Notes under the pieces: generated by a model
Seen by the model: only the letters and a program-made list of their open reading frames with translations
Databases searched by the model: none
What the model was told of the DNA's origin: nothing
Made by a program: the position numbers and the translations under genes
Assembly: GCA_041940305.1 (NCBI GenBank)
Contig: JBGTSJ010000010.1
Location: 160,394 to 224,393, forward strand
Length of the DNA: 64,000 nucleotides
DNA from: JBGTSJ01 sp041940305
GTDB taxonomy: Bacteria > Planctomycetota > Planctomycetia > Planctomycetales > Planctomycetaceae
Reading direction: 5' to 3'
In this document: piece after piece, positions 1 through 8,936 of the stretch
Numbering within the stretch: position 1 is the first letter of the stretch
Layout of the letters: each line of letters starts with the position of its first letter

Positions 1-563
1 ACCATACCCGGCCGCTCACGGCGTTCGACTGGACGATGACGATCCCGCTGATCTTCCATCATCCCGGCCGCATCGACGCCGGGCACCGCGTGAGCGCGAT
101 GGTCAGCAACTACGACCTGCTCCCCACGATACTCTCACAGATGGGATTGGGCGACCGGATCCCTGATGGGTACCCGCTTCCCGGCCGCGACTTCTCCGCA
201 ATGCTCCGCGGTGAGACGCCGGATTGGGAGGAAGTGCACTTCTTCGATTTCGAGAACGTCCGGGCCATTCGCACCACGGAATGGAAGTACATCGAGCGAA
301 TCCATCAGACCCCGAACGAACTGTACGACCTCGCCGCGGATCCCGACGAGCACCACAACCTCTACGGCGACCCGTCTCATGCCGAGCGGGTCCTCGAACT
401 CCGCCGCCGGCTGCATGCGTTCTTCGATGAGCATGCCGCCCCGCAATGGGACCTGTGGCGCGGCGGCACATCTAAGGCCCACCTCATCACCGGCCGGTTC
501 TTCGGCCTGCCGGGAAGCCGCTACGGCCAGGACGCCGATCCGCCAGTCTATCGGACACCGTAA
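1..563 (+). CDS. Sulfatase, C-terminal part (gene enters from the left edge)
   Basis: The frame is open from the left edge, so only about the last 187 residues are present. They fit the C-terminal part of an arylsulfatase-type sulfatase (alkaline phosphatase superfamily), which removes sulfate esters, typically from polysaccharides and usually in the periplasm or outside the cell. The strongest sign is the closing motif ELYDLAADPDEHHNLYGDP, the family pattern LYDLxxDPxExxNL. The formylglycine cysteine motif (CxPSR) and most metal ligands would lie to the left of the window, so activity cannot be judged. Planctomycete genomes carry many sulfatases. The next gene is on the opposite strand, so the two genes converge. 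Confidence 0.9.
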   Translation, partial: HTRPLTAFDWTMTIPLIFHHPGRIDAGHRVSAMVSNYDLLPTILSQMGLGDRIPDGYPLPGRDFSAMLRGETPDWEEVHFFDFENVRAIRTTEWKYIERIHQTPNELYDLAADPDEHHNLYGDPSHAERVLELRRRLHAFFDEHAAPQWDLWRGGTSKAHLITGRFFGLPGSRYGQDADPPVYRTP

Positions 564-655
564 TAGCGATTGATGCCTTGGACACTTAACCGGACGGGAC
601 GCTTCGAGATTGTACTGCGAGCCAGTGGATCATTGCTGGTTTGCGCGAAGGCCCG

Positions 656-3628
656 TCAGCGGATCACCTCGCGCGGCACCGAGCCGTCGAGGTACCGCCA
701 GTTCTTGATGAACGAGATCAGGTCGGCCATCTGCTCGACGGAGATATCCTTCTCCAAGCCGACCGGCATCAGCGAGACGCCGTTGTTCTTCAGTTCATCG
801 ATGTCCGTCCGCAGCAGCGTGATCTCCTTCCCCTCGGCCTGCTTCAGCGTGACCGATGTGGCCGTTTCCGCCGCGATGACGCCGGTGTAGACCACTCCAT
901 CCAGATCGAGGATCGTGTAGCTGAAGTAGTTGTTGTCGATGGCCCGGTTGGGATCGAGGATCGACGTCAGCAGCTCGGCCGGCGTCTTGGTGCGCGAGTC
1001 CGAAATATCCGGCGCGACGTTCACCCCGACCTCGCCGATCCGGTGGCACTGCTGGCAGTTCTTGATGAAGACCGCCTGCCCCCGCAGCGGATCGGACTCC
1101 CTCCCCAGCGCCGGCTGATAAGCCGCAATCACCTGCTGCCGGTCGGCGGCCGTGGTATCGACCAGCAGGGCGAGCGCGCGCTCCCGAATCGCGGGATCGG
1201 CATGCTTGCGAAGCTGCTCGGCCCGCGCCGGCTCGATCTCACGGGGTGTCGCGTCACCCGACTCGATTGAATCCAATAACAACTGAATACGTGTCGGCGT
1301 CCGCAGCATGGCCCCGATAACTGCCGACCGGATCGCAGGAGTCTGGCCGCCCAACTGTCCACTGAGTGCTTCGTCTATTCCCGGGTCGGTACGGCGCGCG
1401 AGCACTTCGATTGCCTGGCGGCGCACCGAGTCCTCGGGATGATCAAGCGATACATCAATGAGCGACGCCGCGAACTCCCATGGCGCGAAGTCCAGGACGG
1501 CCACGGCATCTGACCGACCGCCTGTCGTAGGCGATAATGACTGGGCCGCGGCTGCGGCGAACACGTCATGGATCGCGGCCTGATGGGCGTCTGAGATGTT
1601 CTTGGCAACGGTTGAATACTCCATTCCCCGCAGCCGCCAGCCCGCGCACAATGCCTCGACGCACTTGAATTGTTGCTCGATCGGCAAACTCTTCAGCTGG
1701 TCCAGGATCCGTGAGACTTGCTCCGAGTCAGACTGTGCGGCGGTTTGCTTCGCAGCACTTTCGAGTAAAGCGGACAGCCCTCTGATTCTCGGAGTGTCCG
1801 CCGGCTGCTTTAGGTAGCGCATTGTCGCCAGCGCGAGTCGGGAGGGATCGTCGTGACTTATGGAGGCCGCAATTCGCACCCATTCGTCCTCAGCGTGATG
1901 GACGATTCTGTCCGCGAGTCGCCCGGACCACGCGTCGTTCCAGTCGAACAGAGAGAGGCTGAGCACACACTGAAAACTCAGCCGCGCGTCGTCCTTCGTT
2001 GCGGCGGCAACAATTTCATCCGCCAGTTGAGGCGCTTCACGCGAGCGCAGCTCAGCCAGTTTGACGGCCTGCTCGACAACGCGTGGATTGGAGTCATTCA
2101 GTGCTGCAGAAAGTGAGTCAACGCTAAGACCGTTGATTCCGTCCAACAGCCAAAGTGCGGAGGCCCGGGCGCCGGGTACGGAGGACATCTGAGTGATTGT
2201 CTGAATCAGTTCCACCGAAGATTCGTCCTGACGCTCCAGTAGCAAGCGGTGCGCAGTCTCGCGACGCCACGAATTTGCATCTCCCAGTGCTTCGGTGAGT
2301 TCCTCACTCGAGTTCGAAGCCATCTGGAGTGAGCCTGGTTCCGAACGCGAAGCGTGTTTAGCGACAATGCGGTAAATCCGCCCGCGGTCATTCCCCAGCA
2401 GCAGATCGGGCCGGGTCTTCAGTTCGTCCGGCATGAACTGCGGGTGTTCAATCACCGCACGATACATGTCCACCACGTACAGCGCCCCGTCGGGGCCGAT
2501 CGTCAGGTTGACCGGCCGGCACCACTCGTCCTTTGTCGCCAGAAACTCCACACCCTCGCGACCGTAGTGCGACGTGAACGTCGCTCCCTCCGGCTCCAGC
2601 ACGTCGCGATGCACCAGGTTGCCGGTCGGGTCGCAGACGAAACTGTTGCCGTAGAACTCCTCCGTCAGCGCGTCGCCGCGGTAGATGCAGATGCCGCACG
2701 CCGCCGTGAACTGGCCGGCATGCAGGTTCGACGTCGTCCAGAACCGGCTGATGGGGTAGATCCGCGAGTTCTCCGCGGCCGGCGACACGTTCTCCACCAC
2801 GCGCGGAACGGCGACCGACGGATTCCGCTTCAGATACCAGTCCTGCAGCACGACGTGATCGCACGGATTGCGGTTGCTGCAGATGAACCGGTTCCCCCAG
2901 TCATCGAACGACATCCCGAACTGGCCCATGCCGGAGACGGCTTCGTAGGCGCCGGTCAGCGGGTCGAAGCGGAAGTCGCGGCCGCTGAGGGAGACCGGTT
3001 CGGGGTTGATGGTTGATGGTTGATCGAAGAACTGGTGCCAGTCCTTTCCGGCGACGACGTCGCCGCCGCGGAGGCCGTTGGCGATGTAGATGTGATTGTC
3101 GAGGGCGAACGTCGGATGATTGGCCCGCAACTGCGGGTTCTCCGGCGTGAAGCCCTTGAACAGCTCCAGCCGCTCATCGGCGCGCCCGTCGCCGTCGGTG
3201 TCCCGCATGAATTCGACGGCTCCCTCCAGCGTGACGATCACGCCGTCGCGCCAGAACGTCAGGCCGTTCGCAAACAGCAGCTTGTCGGCAAAGACCTGCG
3301 CGTCGCCATAACGGCCGTCGCCGTCGTCATCCGTGAGCACGCGAATGCGGGACAAACCCGGCTGCCCCTCTCCGGGCCCGTTCGGATAGTCCGAGTACTC
3401 CACCACCCACAACCGCCCGTCCGGGTCGAATGCGATATGCACCGGATCAATCACGTCCGGCTCGCAGGCCACCAGCTCGATGCGGCAGTCGGGATGAAGC
3501 TGGAAGTGAGCCAGCGTCTCGTCGGCCGGGACGGGACTCTGGGGAGCCGGCGTTTCGCTTACGGGCTCGTCGGCCTGCAGTGACGACGAAACTGTCATCA
3601 AAATCCCGAGTACCACAGCTCGCAACAT
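656..3628 (-). CDS. PVC-type heme-binding dehydrogenase with HEAT repeats and cytochrome c domain
   Basis: A planctomycete/verrucomicrobial secreted protein of about 990 residues. I start it at the ATG at 3628 because a signal peptide follows at once (MLRAVVLGILMTVSSSLQA); an upstream in-frame ATG at 3691 would overlap the hicA remnant. Order: signal peptide; a beta-propeller-like membrane-bound dehydrogenase region (about 40-430, with repeated FDPDGRLWVV and IGPDGALYVVDMY patterns); alpha-helical HEAT-like repeats (about 450-830); then a C-terminal cytochrome c domain with the heme motif CQQCH near residue 856 and a likely axial Met in SLMPVG. Role by family: periplasmic oxidation coupled to electron transfer, substrate unknown. 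A heptamer tandem repeat lies in the coding sequence (see 3004-3024). Confidence 0.93.
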   Translation of the reverse strand: MLRAVVLGILMTVSSSLQADEPVSETPAPQSPVPADETLAHFQLHPDCRIELVACEPDVIDPVHIAFDPDGRLWVVEYSDYPNGPGEGQPGLSRIRVLTDDDGDGRYGDAQVFADKLLFANGLTFWRDGVIVTLEGAVEFMRDTDGDGRADERLELFKGFTPENPQLRANHPTFALDNHIYIANGLRGGDVVAGKDWHQFFDQPSTINPEPVSLSGRDFRFDPLTGAYEAVSGMGQFGMSFDDWGNRFICSNRNPCDHVVLQDWYLKRNPSVAVPRVVENVSPAAENSRIYPISRFWTTSNLHAGQFTAACGICIYRGDALTEEFYGNSFVCDPTGNLVHRDVLEPEGATFTSHYGREGVEFLATKDEWCRPVNLTIGPDGALYVVDMYRAVIEHPQFMPDELKTRPDLLLGNDRGRIYRIVAKHASRSEPGSLQMASNSSEELTEALGDANSWRRETAHRLLLERQDESSVELIQTITQMSSVPGARASALWLLDGINGLSVDSLSAALNDSNPRVVEQAVKLAELRSREAPQLADEIVAAATKDDARLSFQCVLSLSLFDWNDAWSGRLADRIVHHAEDEWVRIAASISHDDPSRLALATMRYLKQPADTPRIRGLSALLESAAKQTAAQSDSEQVSRILDQLKSLPIEQQFKCVEALCAGWRLRGMEYSTVAKNISDAHQAAIHDVFAAAAAQSLSPTTGGRSDAVAVLDFAPWEFAASLIDVSLDHPEDSVRRQAIEVLARRTDPGIDEALSGQLGGQTPAIRSAVIGAMLRTPTRIQLLLDSIESGDATPREIEPARAEQLRKHADPAIRERALALLVDTTAADRQQVIAAYQPALGRESDPLRGQAVFIKNCQQCHRIGEVGVNVAPDISDSRTKTPAELLTSILDPNRAIDNNYFSYTILDLDGVVYTGVIAAETATSVTLKQAEGKEITLLRTDIDELKNNGVSLMPVGLEKDISVEQMADLISFIKNWRYLDGSVPREVIR
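3004..3024. repeat. Three tandem 7-bp units (GGTTGAT) inside the cytochrome gene
   Basis: GGTTGAT occurs three times without a gap, all inside the coding sequence of the PVC dehydrogenase, where it encodes the peptide DQPSTIN within what looks like a loop next to SGRDFRFDP. The total of 21 bp keeps the frame. Other heptamer arrays occur at 28558 and 33249. Confidence 0.8.
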
Positions 3629-3687
3629 GACGTGTCTTTCAGTTGAGATGTCCGCGTTGTGTCGGATGGCGGGACGAAACCTGGCGT

Positions 3688-3877
3688 TCACGGCGCAGCC
3701 TCATTGCTCAGCATGCGGATGATGTGCTTCGCCAGGTACTCCTTGATCTCGACGATGTCTCGGCACTGACTGGGAGACCCCCGTCGCGGGATTTCTGTAC
3801 CAGTCGTGCTTCGCACCATGTCGGATCAACTGGCAGCCGAATCCTTCAATGGTTCTGATGACATCGACCCTCTTCAT
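3688..3877 (-). pseudogene. hicA: HicA-family toxin, frameshifted near the C-terminus
   Basis: The ATG at 3877 overlaps the hicB stop codon (ATGA). Residues 1-42 match HicA (MKRVDVIRTIEGFGCQ..., then the catalytic-type HGAKHDWYRNP and SVPRHR). After PRHR one extra base shifts the frame. As written the product ends at 58 residues with an unrelated tail (stop at 3701-3703). Skipping one base restores EIKEYLAKHIIRMLSNEAAP and a stop at 3688-3690, the expected end of the family. HicA toxins are double-stranded-RNA-binding-fold mRNA interferases using a conserved His (H24 here), which is retained. The lost alpha helix is part of the fold, so the toxin is probably inactive unless the extra base is a sequencing error or is bypassed by ribosomal slippage. 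Confidence 0.8.
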
Positions 3878-4065
3878 GAGAGGACCAGATCCTCGACCCG
3901 ACGTGCACCGGGAATCAGACCATTCGTGAGGTCGGCATACAGATCCTTCAGATGCTCTCGCAGGTCATCAGGGTCGTCTCCCTGAGTCCAATAGTCGGGG
4001 AACTCCTGCAGGTACCCGATCCACTTGTCCTCATCCTGCCAGACGACGATTTTAACGGACTTCAT
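3874..4065 (-). CDS. hicB: HicB-like antitoxin
   Basis: A 63-residue protein beginning MKSVKIVVWQDEDKWIGYLQEFPDYWTQG, the pattern of short HicB antitoxins: a partial RNase H-like fold that binds and blocks HicA. It shows no added C-terminal DNA-binding domain, so autoregulation would depend on the HicA complex or another factor. Its start codon overlaps the stop of the upstream pseudouridine synthase (ATGA at 4062-4065), and its own stop overlaps the hicA start in the same way. The three genes therefore form a translationally coupled run. This differs from the common hicA-hicB order. Because hicA is frameshifted, this antitoxin may now have no partner here. Confidence 0.85.
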   Translation of the reverse strand: MKSVKIVVWQDEDKWIGYLQEFPDYWTQGDDPDDLREHLKDLYADLTNGLIPGARRVEDLVLS

Positions 4066-4781
4066 TGCGGCTCACTCCGGTCGATTCCCAGCTCCCCCCA
4101 CATCGCCGGCAGCGGGGCGGTGATCGTCAATGGATCATACCGGATCGGATGCAGCAGCGTGAGACTCCGCGCGTGCAGCGCGATCGCGCCCCCTTCCTGA
4201 TCGAGCGACGTGGCGCCGCCGAACGTGCTCTTCGCTCCGTACTGCAGGTCTCCCACAACGGGACAACCGCGGCTGGCGAACTGGATGCGGATCTGATGCA
4301 TCCGCCCGGTCTGCGGTTCCACCTCGACGAGCGCGCGTCCCTTGTGCCGATCGAGCGTGCGGTACGTAAGCACGGCCTGTTTGGCTCCCGCACTCCCAGT
4401 CGCCGCGATCTCAACTCGGGGTTGATCGGGAATCCGGTAGATCCAGTCTGTCAGTTCGCCGGAGTCCTCGGCGGGCGGGCGCTCCAGGCAGGCCCAGTAG
4501 ATCTTCCGCACCTGCCGTTGCGCGAACTGCTCCGCGAGCCGGGCCGCACACTTGGAGTTGCGGGAGAAGACAACCACTCCGGAGACCGGCCGGTCGAGAC
4601 GATGCGGCACGCCCAGATACACATTGCCGGGCTTGTCGTACTTGACCTTCAGGTACTCCTTAACCAGATCAATCAGCCCGGTCACGCCGCGCGGCGCGCC
4701 CTGCGTGATGACTCCCGCCGGCTTGTTGACGGCCAGCACCGGCCCGTCTTCGCACAGAATGTCGGCATCGCTGAGAGGCAT
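4062..4781 (-). CDS. RluA-family RNA pseudouridine synthase
   Basis: A 239-residue enzyme that converts uridine to pseudouridine in rRNA or tRNA. The catalytic motif is HRLDRPVSG with the nucleophilic Asp at residue 63. Family blocks AVNKPAGVITQG (18-29), the later RMHQIRIQ (Arg/His-rich strand) and VVGDLQYG are also present. There is no N-terminal S4 domain, and the length fits the short RluA/TruC-like subfamily. The exact target uridine cannot be read from sequence. It is the first gene of a tightly overlapped run with hicB and hicA, an odd partnership that probably makes the toxin-antitoxin genes depend on its promoter. Confidence 0.9.
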   Translation of the reverse strand: MPLSDADILCEDGPVLAVNKPAGVITQGAPRGVTGLIDLVKEYLKVKYDKPGNVYLGVPHRLDRPVSGVVVFSRNSKCAARLAEQFAQRQVRKIYWACLERPPAEDSGELTDWIYRIPDQPRVEIAATGSAGAKQAVLTYRTLDRHKGRALVEVEPQTGRMHQIRIQFASRGCPVVGDLQYGAKSTFGGATSLDQEGGAIALHARSLTLLHPIRYDPLTITAPLPAMWGELGIDRSEPQ

Positions 4782-4964
4782 GAGTCAAAGGGGGCAGGCA
4801 CTCACCATGCCGGTCCAGTCAGTGGCGGCCCCGCGATCGACGTCGTCGCGAGTCAGGTCCGGCAGAATACGTCGGCAGACCGCGAGTGTATACCGCGGGC
4901 TTCAGCAACCCCCGCGCCCGCGTCACCGGGCAATCAGCGGGATGCCTGAACAACTCGTCCCGGC

Positions 4965-7900
4965 TCACGCAGCGCGCGTGCGGATCTCGCCGTTCTCCGA
5001 CACGTCCTCAAACCGCACCGACATCCGCTTCGAAACGCCGGCCTGCTCCATCGTGACGCCGTAGACTGCGTCCGCGACGGTCATCGTCCGCTTGCGGTGG
5101 GTGATGACCACGAACTGCGTCATCTCGGTGAAGTCGTTGAGGATCGTCGCGTAGCGTTCGACGTTCGCCTCATCCAGGGCCGCGTCCACCTCGTCCAGGA
5201 TGCAGTACGGGCTGGGCTTGCTCTTGAACATGGCGAACAGCAGGGCGACGGCCGTCAATGTCTTCTCACCACCGCTCAGCAGCGACAGATTCCGCAGCTC
5301 CTTGCCGGGGGGACGGGCCAGAATGTCGATCCCGCAGTCGAGCACGTCGTTGGGATCCTCCAGCACGATGTCGGCCTCGCCTCCTCCGAACAGCCGGCGG
5401 AACAGCTCCCGGAAGTGCTCGCGGATCGTCTCGAACGTCTCGACGAACATCCGGCGGCTCTCCGCATTGATGCGGCGGATGATCTCTTCGAGGGCGGTCT
5501 TGGCCTCCGAGAGGTCCAGGAACTGGGTGCTCAATCGAGTGTAACGGGTTTCCAGCTCGTCGAGGTTCGCGAGCGCGTCGGTGTTCACGTTCCCCAGCGC
5601 CTTGATCTTGCGCCGCAGTTTCTGGACTTCCTCTTCCAGCTGCGCGCGCAGTGTGTCTGCATCGGGCATCTCGGCAACAGCACCTGGATGCGCCGGTGCA
5701 GTCCCTGCATCACCGTCCTCGAGTTCGGCATCGGACGTGGCATCGGGATCGATCGCCGTGTGCGAAAACCGCTCCAGCGCGGACACACCTGACTCCGCCA
5801 GGTCGCTCAGCCGGACCTGGAACTCCTCCTCGATCCGCAGCGCCAGCGCGTCCCGCTGATGCGTGCATTCCCGGACCTGCAGTTCGCATTCGTGCAGCGC
5901 GTCGGCAATGCTGCGGCGGCGGCGATGCAGGGCGTCCTCCTCCCGATGCAGCGCGGCCCGCTGTGTGCGCAGCGCGGCCCGATCCTCCTCCAGTTGCAGC
6001 CGCTCTGCGTCCTCCCGCTCGGCCTGCCCGCACAGCTCGGCAATTCTCGCCTGCGTGTTGAGGACCTGCAGTTCGATGTCGCGCCGCGTTCCCAGCAGCG
6101 TGCTCAACCGCTGGCCTGCCTGACGCAGCTGCTCTTCCTGTTGCTGCTGATCCCGTTCCAGTCGCGACTGCACGTCCCGCAGCCCCGCCGCGCGCTCAGC
6201 GTGCGTGGCGAGTTCCAGTTGCTGGCGCTTGTGCTCCTCCCGCACCTGGTCCAGCGATTGTTCGATTTCCCGCAGTTCCGCTTCGGTCGCCGTGATGGCA
6301 ACGTGATGGTCTTCCAGTTCAACCCGCAGTTCCTCGCGGCGAACTTCGGTCTCCGCCAGTTCCGCCGCCAGCTGCCCGTGTCTTTCCCGCAGTTGAGTCT
6401 GCTCCGTCTCGGCATGCTCCCGGGCGTTCAGCAGCCGCTTCAACTCGCGCTCCTCGGACGTGAGGTTCGAGCGTGATGCGCTCAAGCGTTCGCCGGCCTG
6501 ACGCAGCCGCAACTCCGCGTCGGCGAGCGTGCCGTCCACGTCGGTCAGGTTGCGGCCGAGCGACGTCAGCTCGGCGAACTGCTCGGCGATCTCTTCATCC
6601 AGTTGCTGGAGGTCGGCGCGAAGGCGTCGCAGCTCGCTCTTGCGCGAAACAACGGAGATTTCGTGCGGCACCGTCCCCGCGTACAGCACGCCGTCGGCGT
6701 CCAGCAGTTCTCCCTGCAGCGTCACCCACCGCAGTCCCGCGTGATGCGGCGCCAGTCGATGTGCATCCGCCAGGCTCTCGACCACCCATGTGCCCGATAG
6801 TAGCGCGGCCGCGAGTCCTTTGAGTTCGGGCGGCTCATCCGCCAGCCAGTCGGCCCGCGCGATGACCCCGGGCTCCTGGGCAAGATCCGGCGATGCTCCG
6901 ACGTTGGCGCGCTGCGCATCGTTTGCCGGCGCAGCCAGGAACCCGACGCGTCCCTGAATCAGCCCCGCCCCCGAATTGATGTAGTCCGACAGCGCGGCGA
7001 GGTCGCGAGTGACGATCAGCTGCGCCCGTCCACCCAGCGCCACTTCAACGAGTGCGGCATGATCGAGCGGCACCTGCAGCAGGTCTCCGACGCATCCGAC
7101 GATGCTGTTCCAGGGAGCGCCGTCGATGGTCGACGCGCGTTTCAGGATCTCCCGGACCCCGATCCCGAGACCTTCCTGACGCTGTTCCAGGTTCTCCAGG
7201 ACGTGAATGCGGGCGTCCCACGCCACGCGCTGCTCCCGCATGGCCGCCAGCGACTTCTCGCTGTGACCCTGCTCGTCCAGCAGCCGGACGCGCTCTCCCT
7301 GCAGCCGGTCCACATCGGCCAGCAGCTCGGCGTGCGCCCGTTCCTCGACCGATGCAATCTCTTGCGCTGCATTACGGGCCGCGGTGGCCGCCGCTACCGA
7401 CTCCGCCAGCTGCGCACACGCCTCGGCCGCGGACGCCAGAGTCTCCTCGGCTGCCGCGCGCTGCGACGTCAGCAATGCGATCCGGTTTCCCTGCTCGTTC
7501 CGTTCCGCGGCGATCTGGTCCCGCTCGCCCCGCCGGGACGCCAGATGCTCCCGCGCCAGCGCAGCCTGACCCTCCAGTTCACCCACGACTGCATCGCGGG
7601 CCGCCAGCGCCGTTTCGTGCTCCGCCAGGGTCGCCTCGAACCGGCTGATCCGCTCGGCCGTGTCGCTCAGCTCCGTCACGACGGAACGCGCCCGCTGACT
7701 AAGCTGCTGCCGCTCCCGCCGCAGGTCGGCAATATCCAGGTCCAGCTCGCGATGCCGCCCGGTCTGATGCCGGATCGTCGATTCGCCGGCGGCGATCGCT
7801 TCCCGTGTGCCGGAGGCCTCGCGCTGCACCCCCTGCAGCCGGTCGTCGACACTCGTCAGCGCGCCTTCGATTTCCGACCGGGCCGACTCCAGAGCTGCGA

Positions 7901-8681
7901 TCTGCTCCGCCAGTTCCGCCGACTGTCGCTCGTGGTCCCCTGCCCGTTGCGTGGCCGTCGCCAGGTCGGCCGAATAGCGGCGATACTCATCGGCCGCCAG
8001 GCCCGTCCACAGTTCGCGCAGCTCGGTGGACAGTTCCCGGTAACGGGCCGCCTTCGATGCCTGGTTCCGAGTCGCGTTCAACTGCGTCTCGACTTCGTCG
8101 ACGATGTCCTTCAGCCGCGCCAGGTTCTGGGCGACCCGCTCCAGCTTGCGCTCGGCGTCAACGCGCCGGTTCTTGAAGCGGCTGATGCCGGCCGCCTCTT
8201 CGAACACGACCCGCCGCGTCGTCGGGTTCGCCTGCAGAATCTGGTCGACGCGCCCCTGCTCAATGATGCTGTAGGCGCTCGTGCCGGCCCCGGTCCCCAG
8301 CAGCGCGTCCTTGACGTCCTTGAGGCGCACGACCGCCCCGTTCAGCAGGTATTCGGACTCCCCGCTGCGGTACAGCCTGCGGCCGACGCGCACGTCGTCC
8401 GCATCCACCTGCAGCAGCCGCGACCGGTTATCGAATGTCAGCGTCGCTTCGGCGTAGCCGCTCGGCTTGCGGCTGGCGGAACCATTGAAGATGACGTCCG
8501 ACATCTCCTTGCCGCGCAGACTTTTGGCGCTCTGGTCGCCGAGGATCCACTTGATGGCGTCGACGACGTTGCTCTTCCCGCTTCCGTTCGGTCCCACGAC
8601 GCAGGTGATCCCCTGCACGAAGTCGAACGCCGTGCGATCGGCAAAGCTCTTGAAGCCGAAGAGTTCGAGCTGCGTGAGCAT
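4965..8681 (-). CDS. smc: Chromosome segregation ATPase SMC
   Basis: A full-length bacterial SMC of 1238 residues. Walker A is GPNGSGKS at 30-37 after the typical opening MLTQLELFGFKSFA. A long coiled coil follows, then the hinge (about 505-670, with GDLLQV, VEVALGGRAQ and GVLYAG), a second coiled coil, and the C-terminal ATPase half with signature LSGGEKTLTA near 1130 and Walker B YCILDEVDAALDEAN near 1160. SMC dimers organise and separate sister chromosomes with ScpA and ScpB, which are not in this window. The 255-bp upstream region holds two inverted copies of a short repeat. The lipoprotein gene upstream is on the same strand, but the gap argues against tight coupling. Confidence 0.98.
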   Translation of the reverse strand: MLTQLELFGFKSFADRTAFDFVQGITCVVGPNGSGKSNVVDAIKWILGDQSAKSLRGKEMSDVIFNGSASRKPSGYAEATLTFDNRSRLLQVDADDVRVGRRLYRSGESEYLLNGAVVRLKDVKDALLGTGAGTSAYSIIEQGRVDQILQANPTTRRVVFEEAAGISRFKNRRVDAERKLERVAQNLARLKDIVDEVETQLNATRNQASKAARYRELSTELRELWTGLAADEYRRYSADLATATQRAGDHERQSAELAEQIAALESARSEIEGALTSVDDRLQGVQREASGTREAIAAGESTIRHQTGRHRELDLDIADLRRERQQLSQRARSVVTELSDTAERISRFEATLAEHETALAARDAVVGELEGQAALAREHLASRRGERDQIAAERNEQGNRIALLTSQRAAAEETLASAAEACAQLAESVAAATAARNAAQEIASVEERAHAELLADVDRLQGERVRLLDEQGHSEKSLAAMREQRVAWDARIHVLENLEQRQEGLGIGVREILKRASTIDGAPWNSIVGCVGDLLQVPLDHAALVEVALGGRAQLIVTRDLAALSDYINSGAGLIQGRVGFLAAPANDAQRANVGASPDLAQEPGVIARADWLADEPPELKGLAAALLSGTWVVESLADAHRLAPHHAGLRWVTLQGELLDADGVLYAGTVPHEISVVSRKSELRRLRADLQQLDEEIAEQFAELTSLGRNLTDVDGTLADAELRLRQAGERLSASRSNLTSEERELKRLLNAREHAETEQTQLRERHGQLAAELAETEVRREELRVELEDHHVAITATEAELREIEQSLDQVREEHKRQQLELATHAERAAGLRDVQSRLERDQQQQEEQLRQAGQRLSTLLGTRRDIELQVLNTQARIAELCGQAEREDAERLQLEEDRAALRTQRAALHREEDALHRRRRSIADALHECELQVRECTHQRDALALRIEEEFQVRLSDLAESGVSALERFSHTAIDPDATSDAELEDGDAGTAPAHPGAVAEMPDADTLRAQLEEEVQKLRRKIKALGNVNTDALANLDELETRYTRLSTQFLDLSEAKTALEEIIRRINAESRRMFVETFETIREHFRELFRRLFGGGEADIVLEDPNDVLDCGIDILARPPGKELRNLSLLSGGEKTLTAVALLFAMFKSKPSPYCILDEVDAALDEANVERYATILNDFTEMTQFVVITHRKRTMTVADAVYGVTMEQAGVSKRMSVRFEDVSENGEIRTRAA

Positions 8682-8754
8682 AAGCGATCGTCAACCGTCA
8701 GGACTGCAGCGACAGCGAAGTGGCACGTCGTCCGGTCACGTGGGACGAACGGAA

Positions 8755-8789
8755 GGAACCGCGAAAGAGGCGAAATGGGCGAAAACTTC
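8755..8789 (+). repeat. Short repeat, copy 1 (GGAACCGCGAAAG... family)
   Basis: Begins GGAACCGCGAAAGAGGCGAAA and continues with further GGCGAAAA steps. An inverted partner lies at 8897-8928, both within the region upstream of smc. No coding signal is visible here. Confidence 0.55.
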
Positions 8790-8896
8790 GTGAAGGGCAG
8801 GCGATATGAACTAGCTCGAATCCGCGGCGCACGCGAGTGATCTGATTTACCTGCCGGACGAGCCGGCAGGGGTCGCTCCGACGTGCGACACGACCT

Positions 8897-8928
8897 CTTT
8901 TCGCTTTTTTCGCGCCTTTCGCGGTTCC
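8897..8928 (-). repeat. Short repeat, copy 2, inverted
   Basis: Read on the minus strand it begins GGAACCGCGAAAGGCGCGAA and ends in AGCGAAAAG, matching the copy at 8755-8789 in opposite orientation. It lies just 3' of the FlgI-like/HEAT lipoprotein gene, between it and smc. Confidence 0.55.
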
Positions 8929-8936
8929 CTCTTTCT

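Noticed and set aside
7059..8840. Long open frame on the plus strand opposite smc (593 codons)
   Set aside because: It lies wholly against the strongly supported smc gene, is full of Arg, Pro and Gly with no motif, and is typical of antisense frames in GC-rich DNA.
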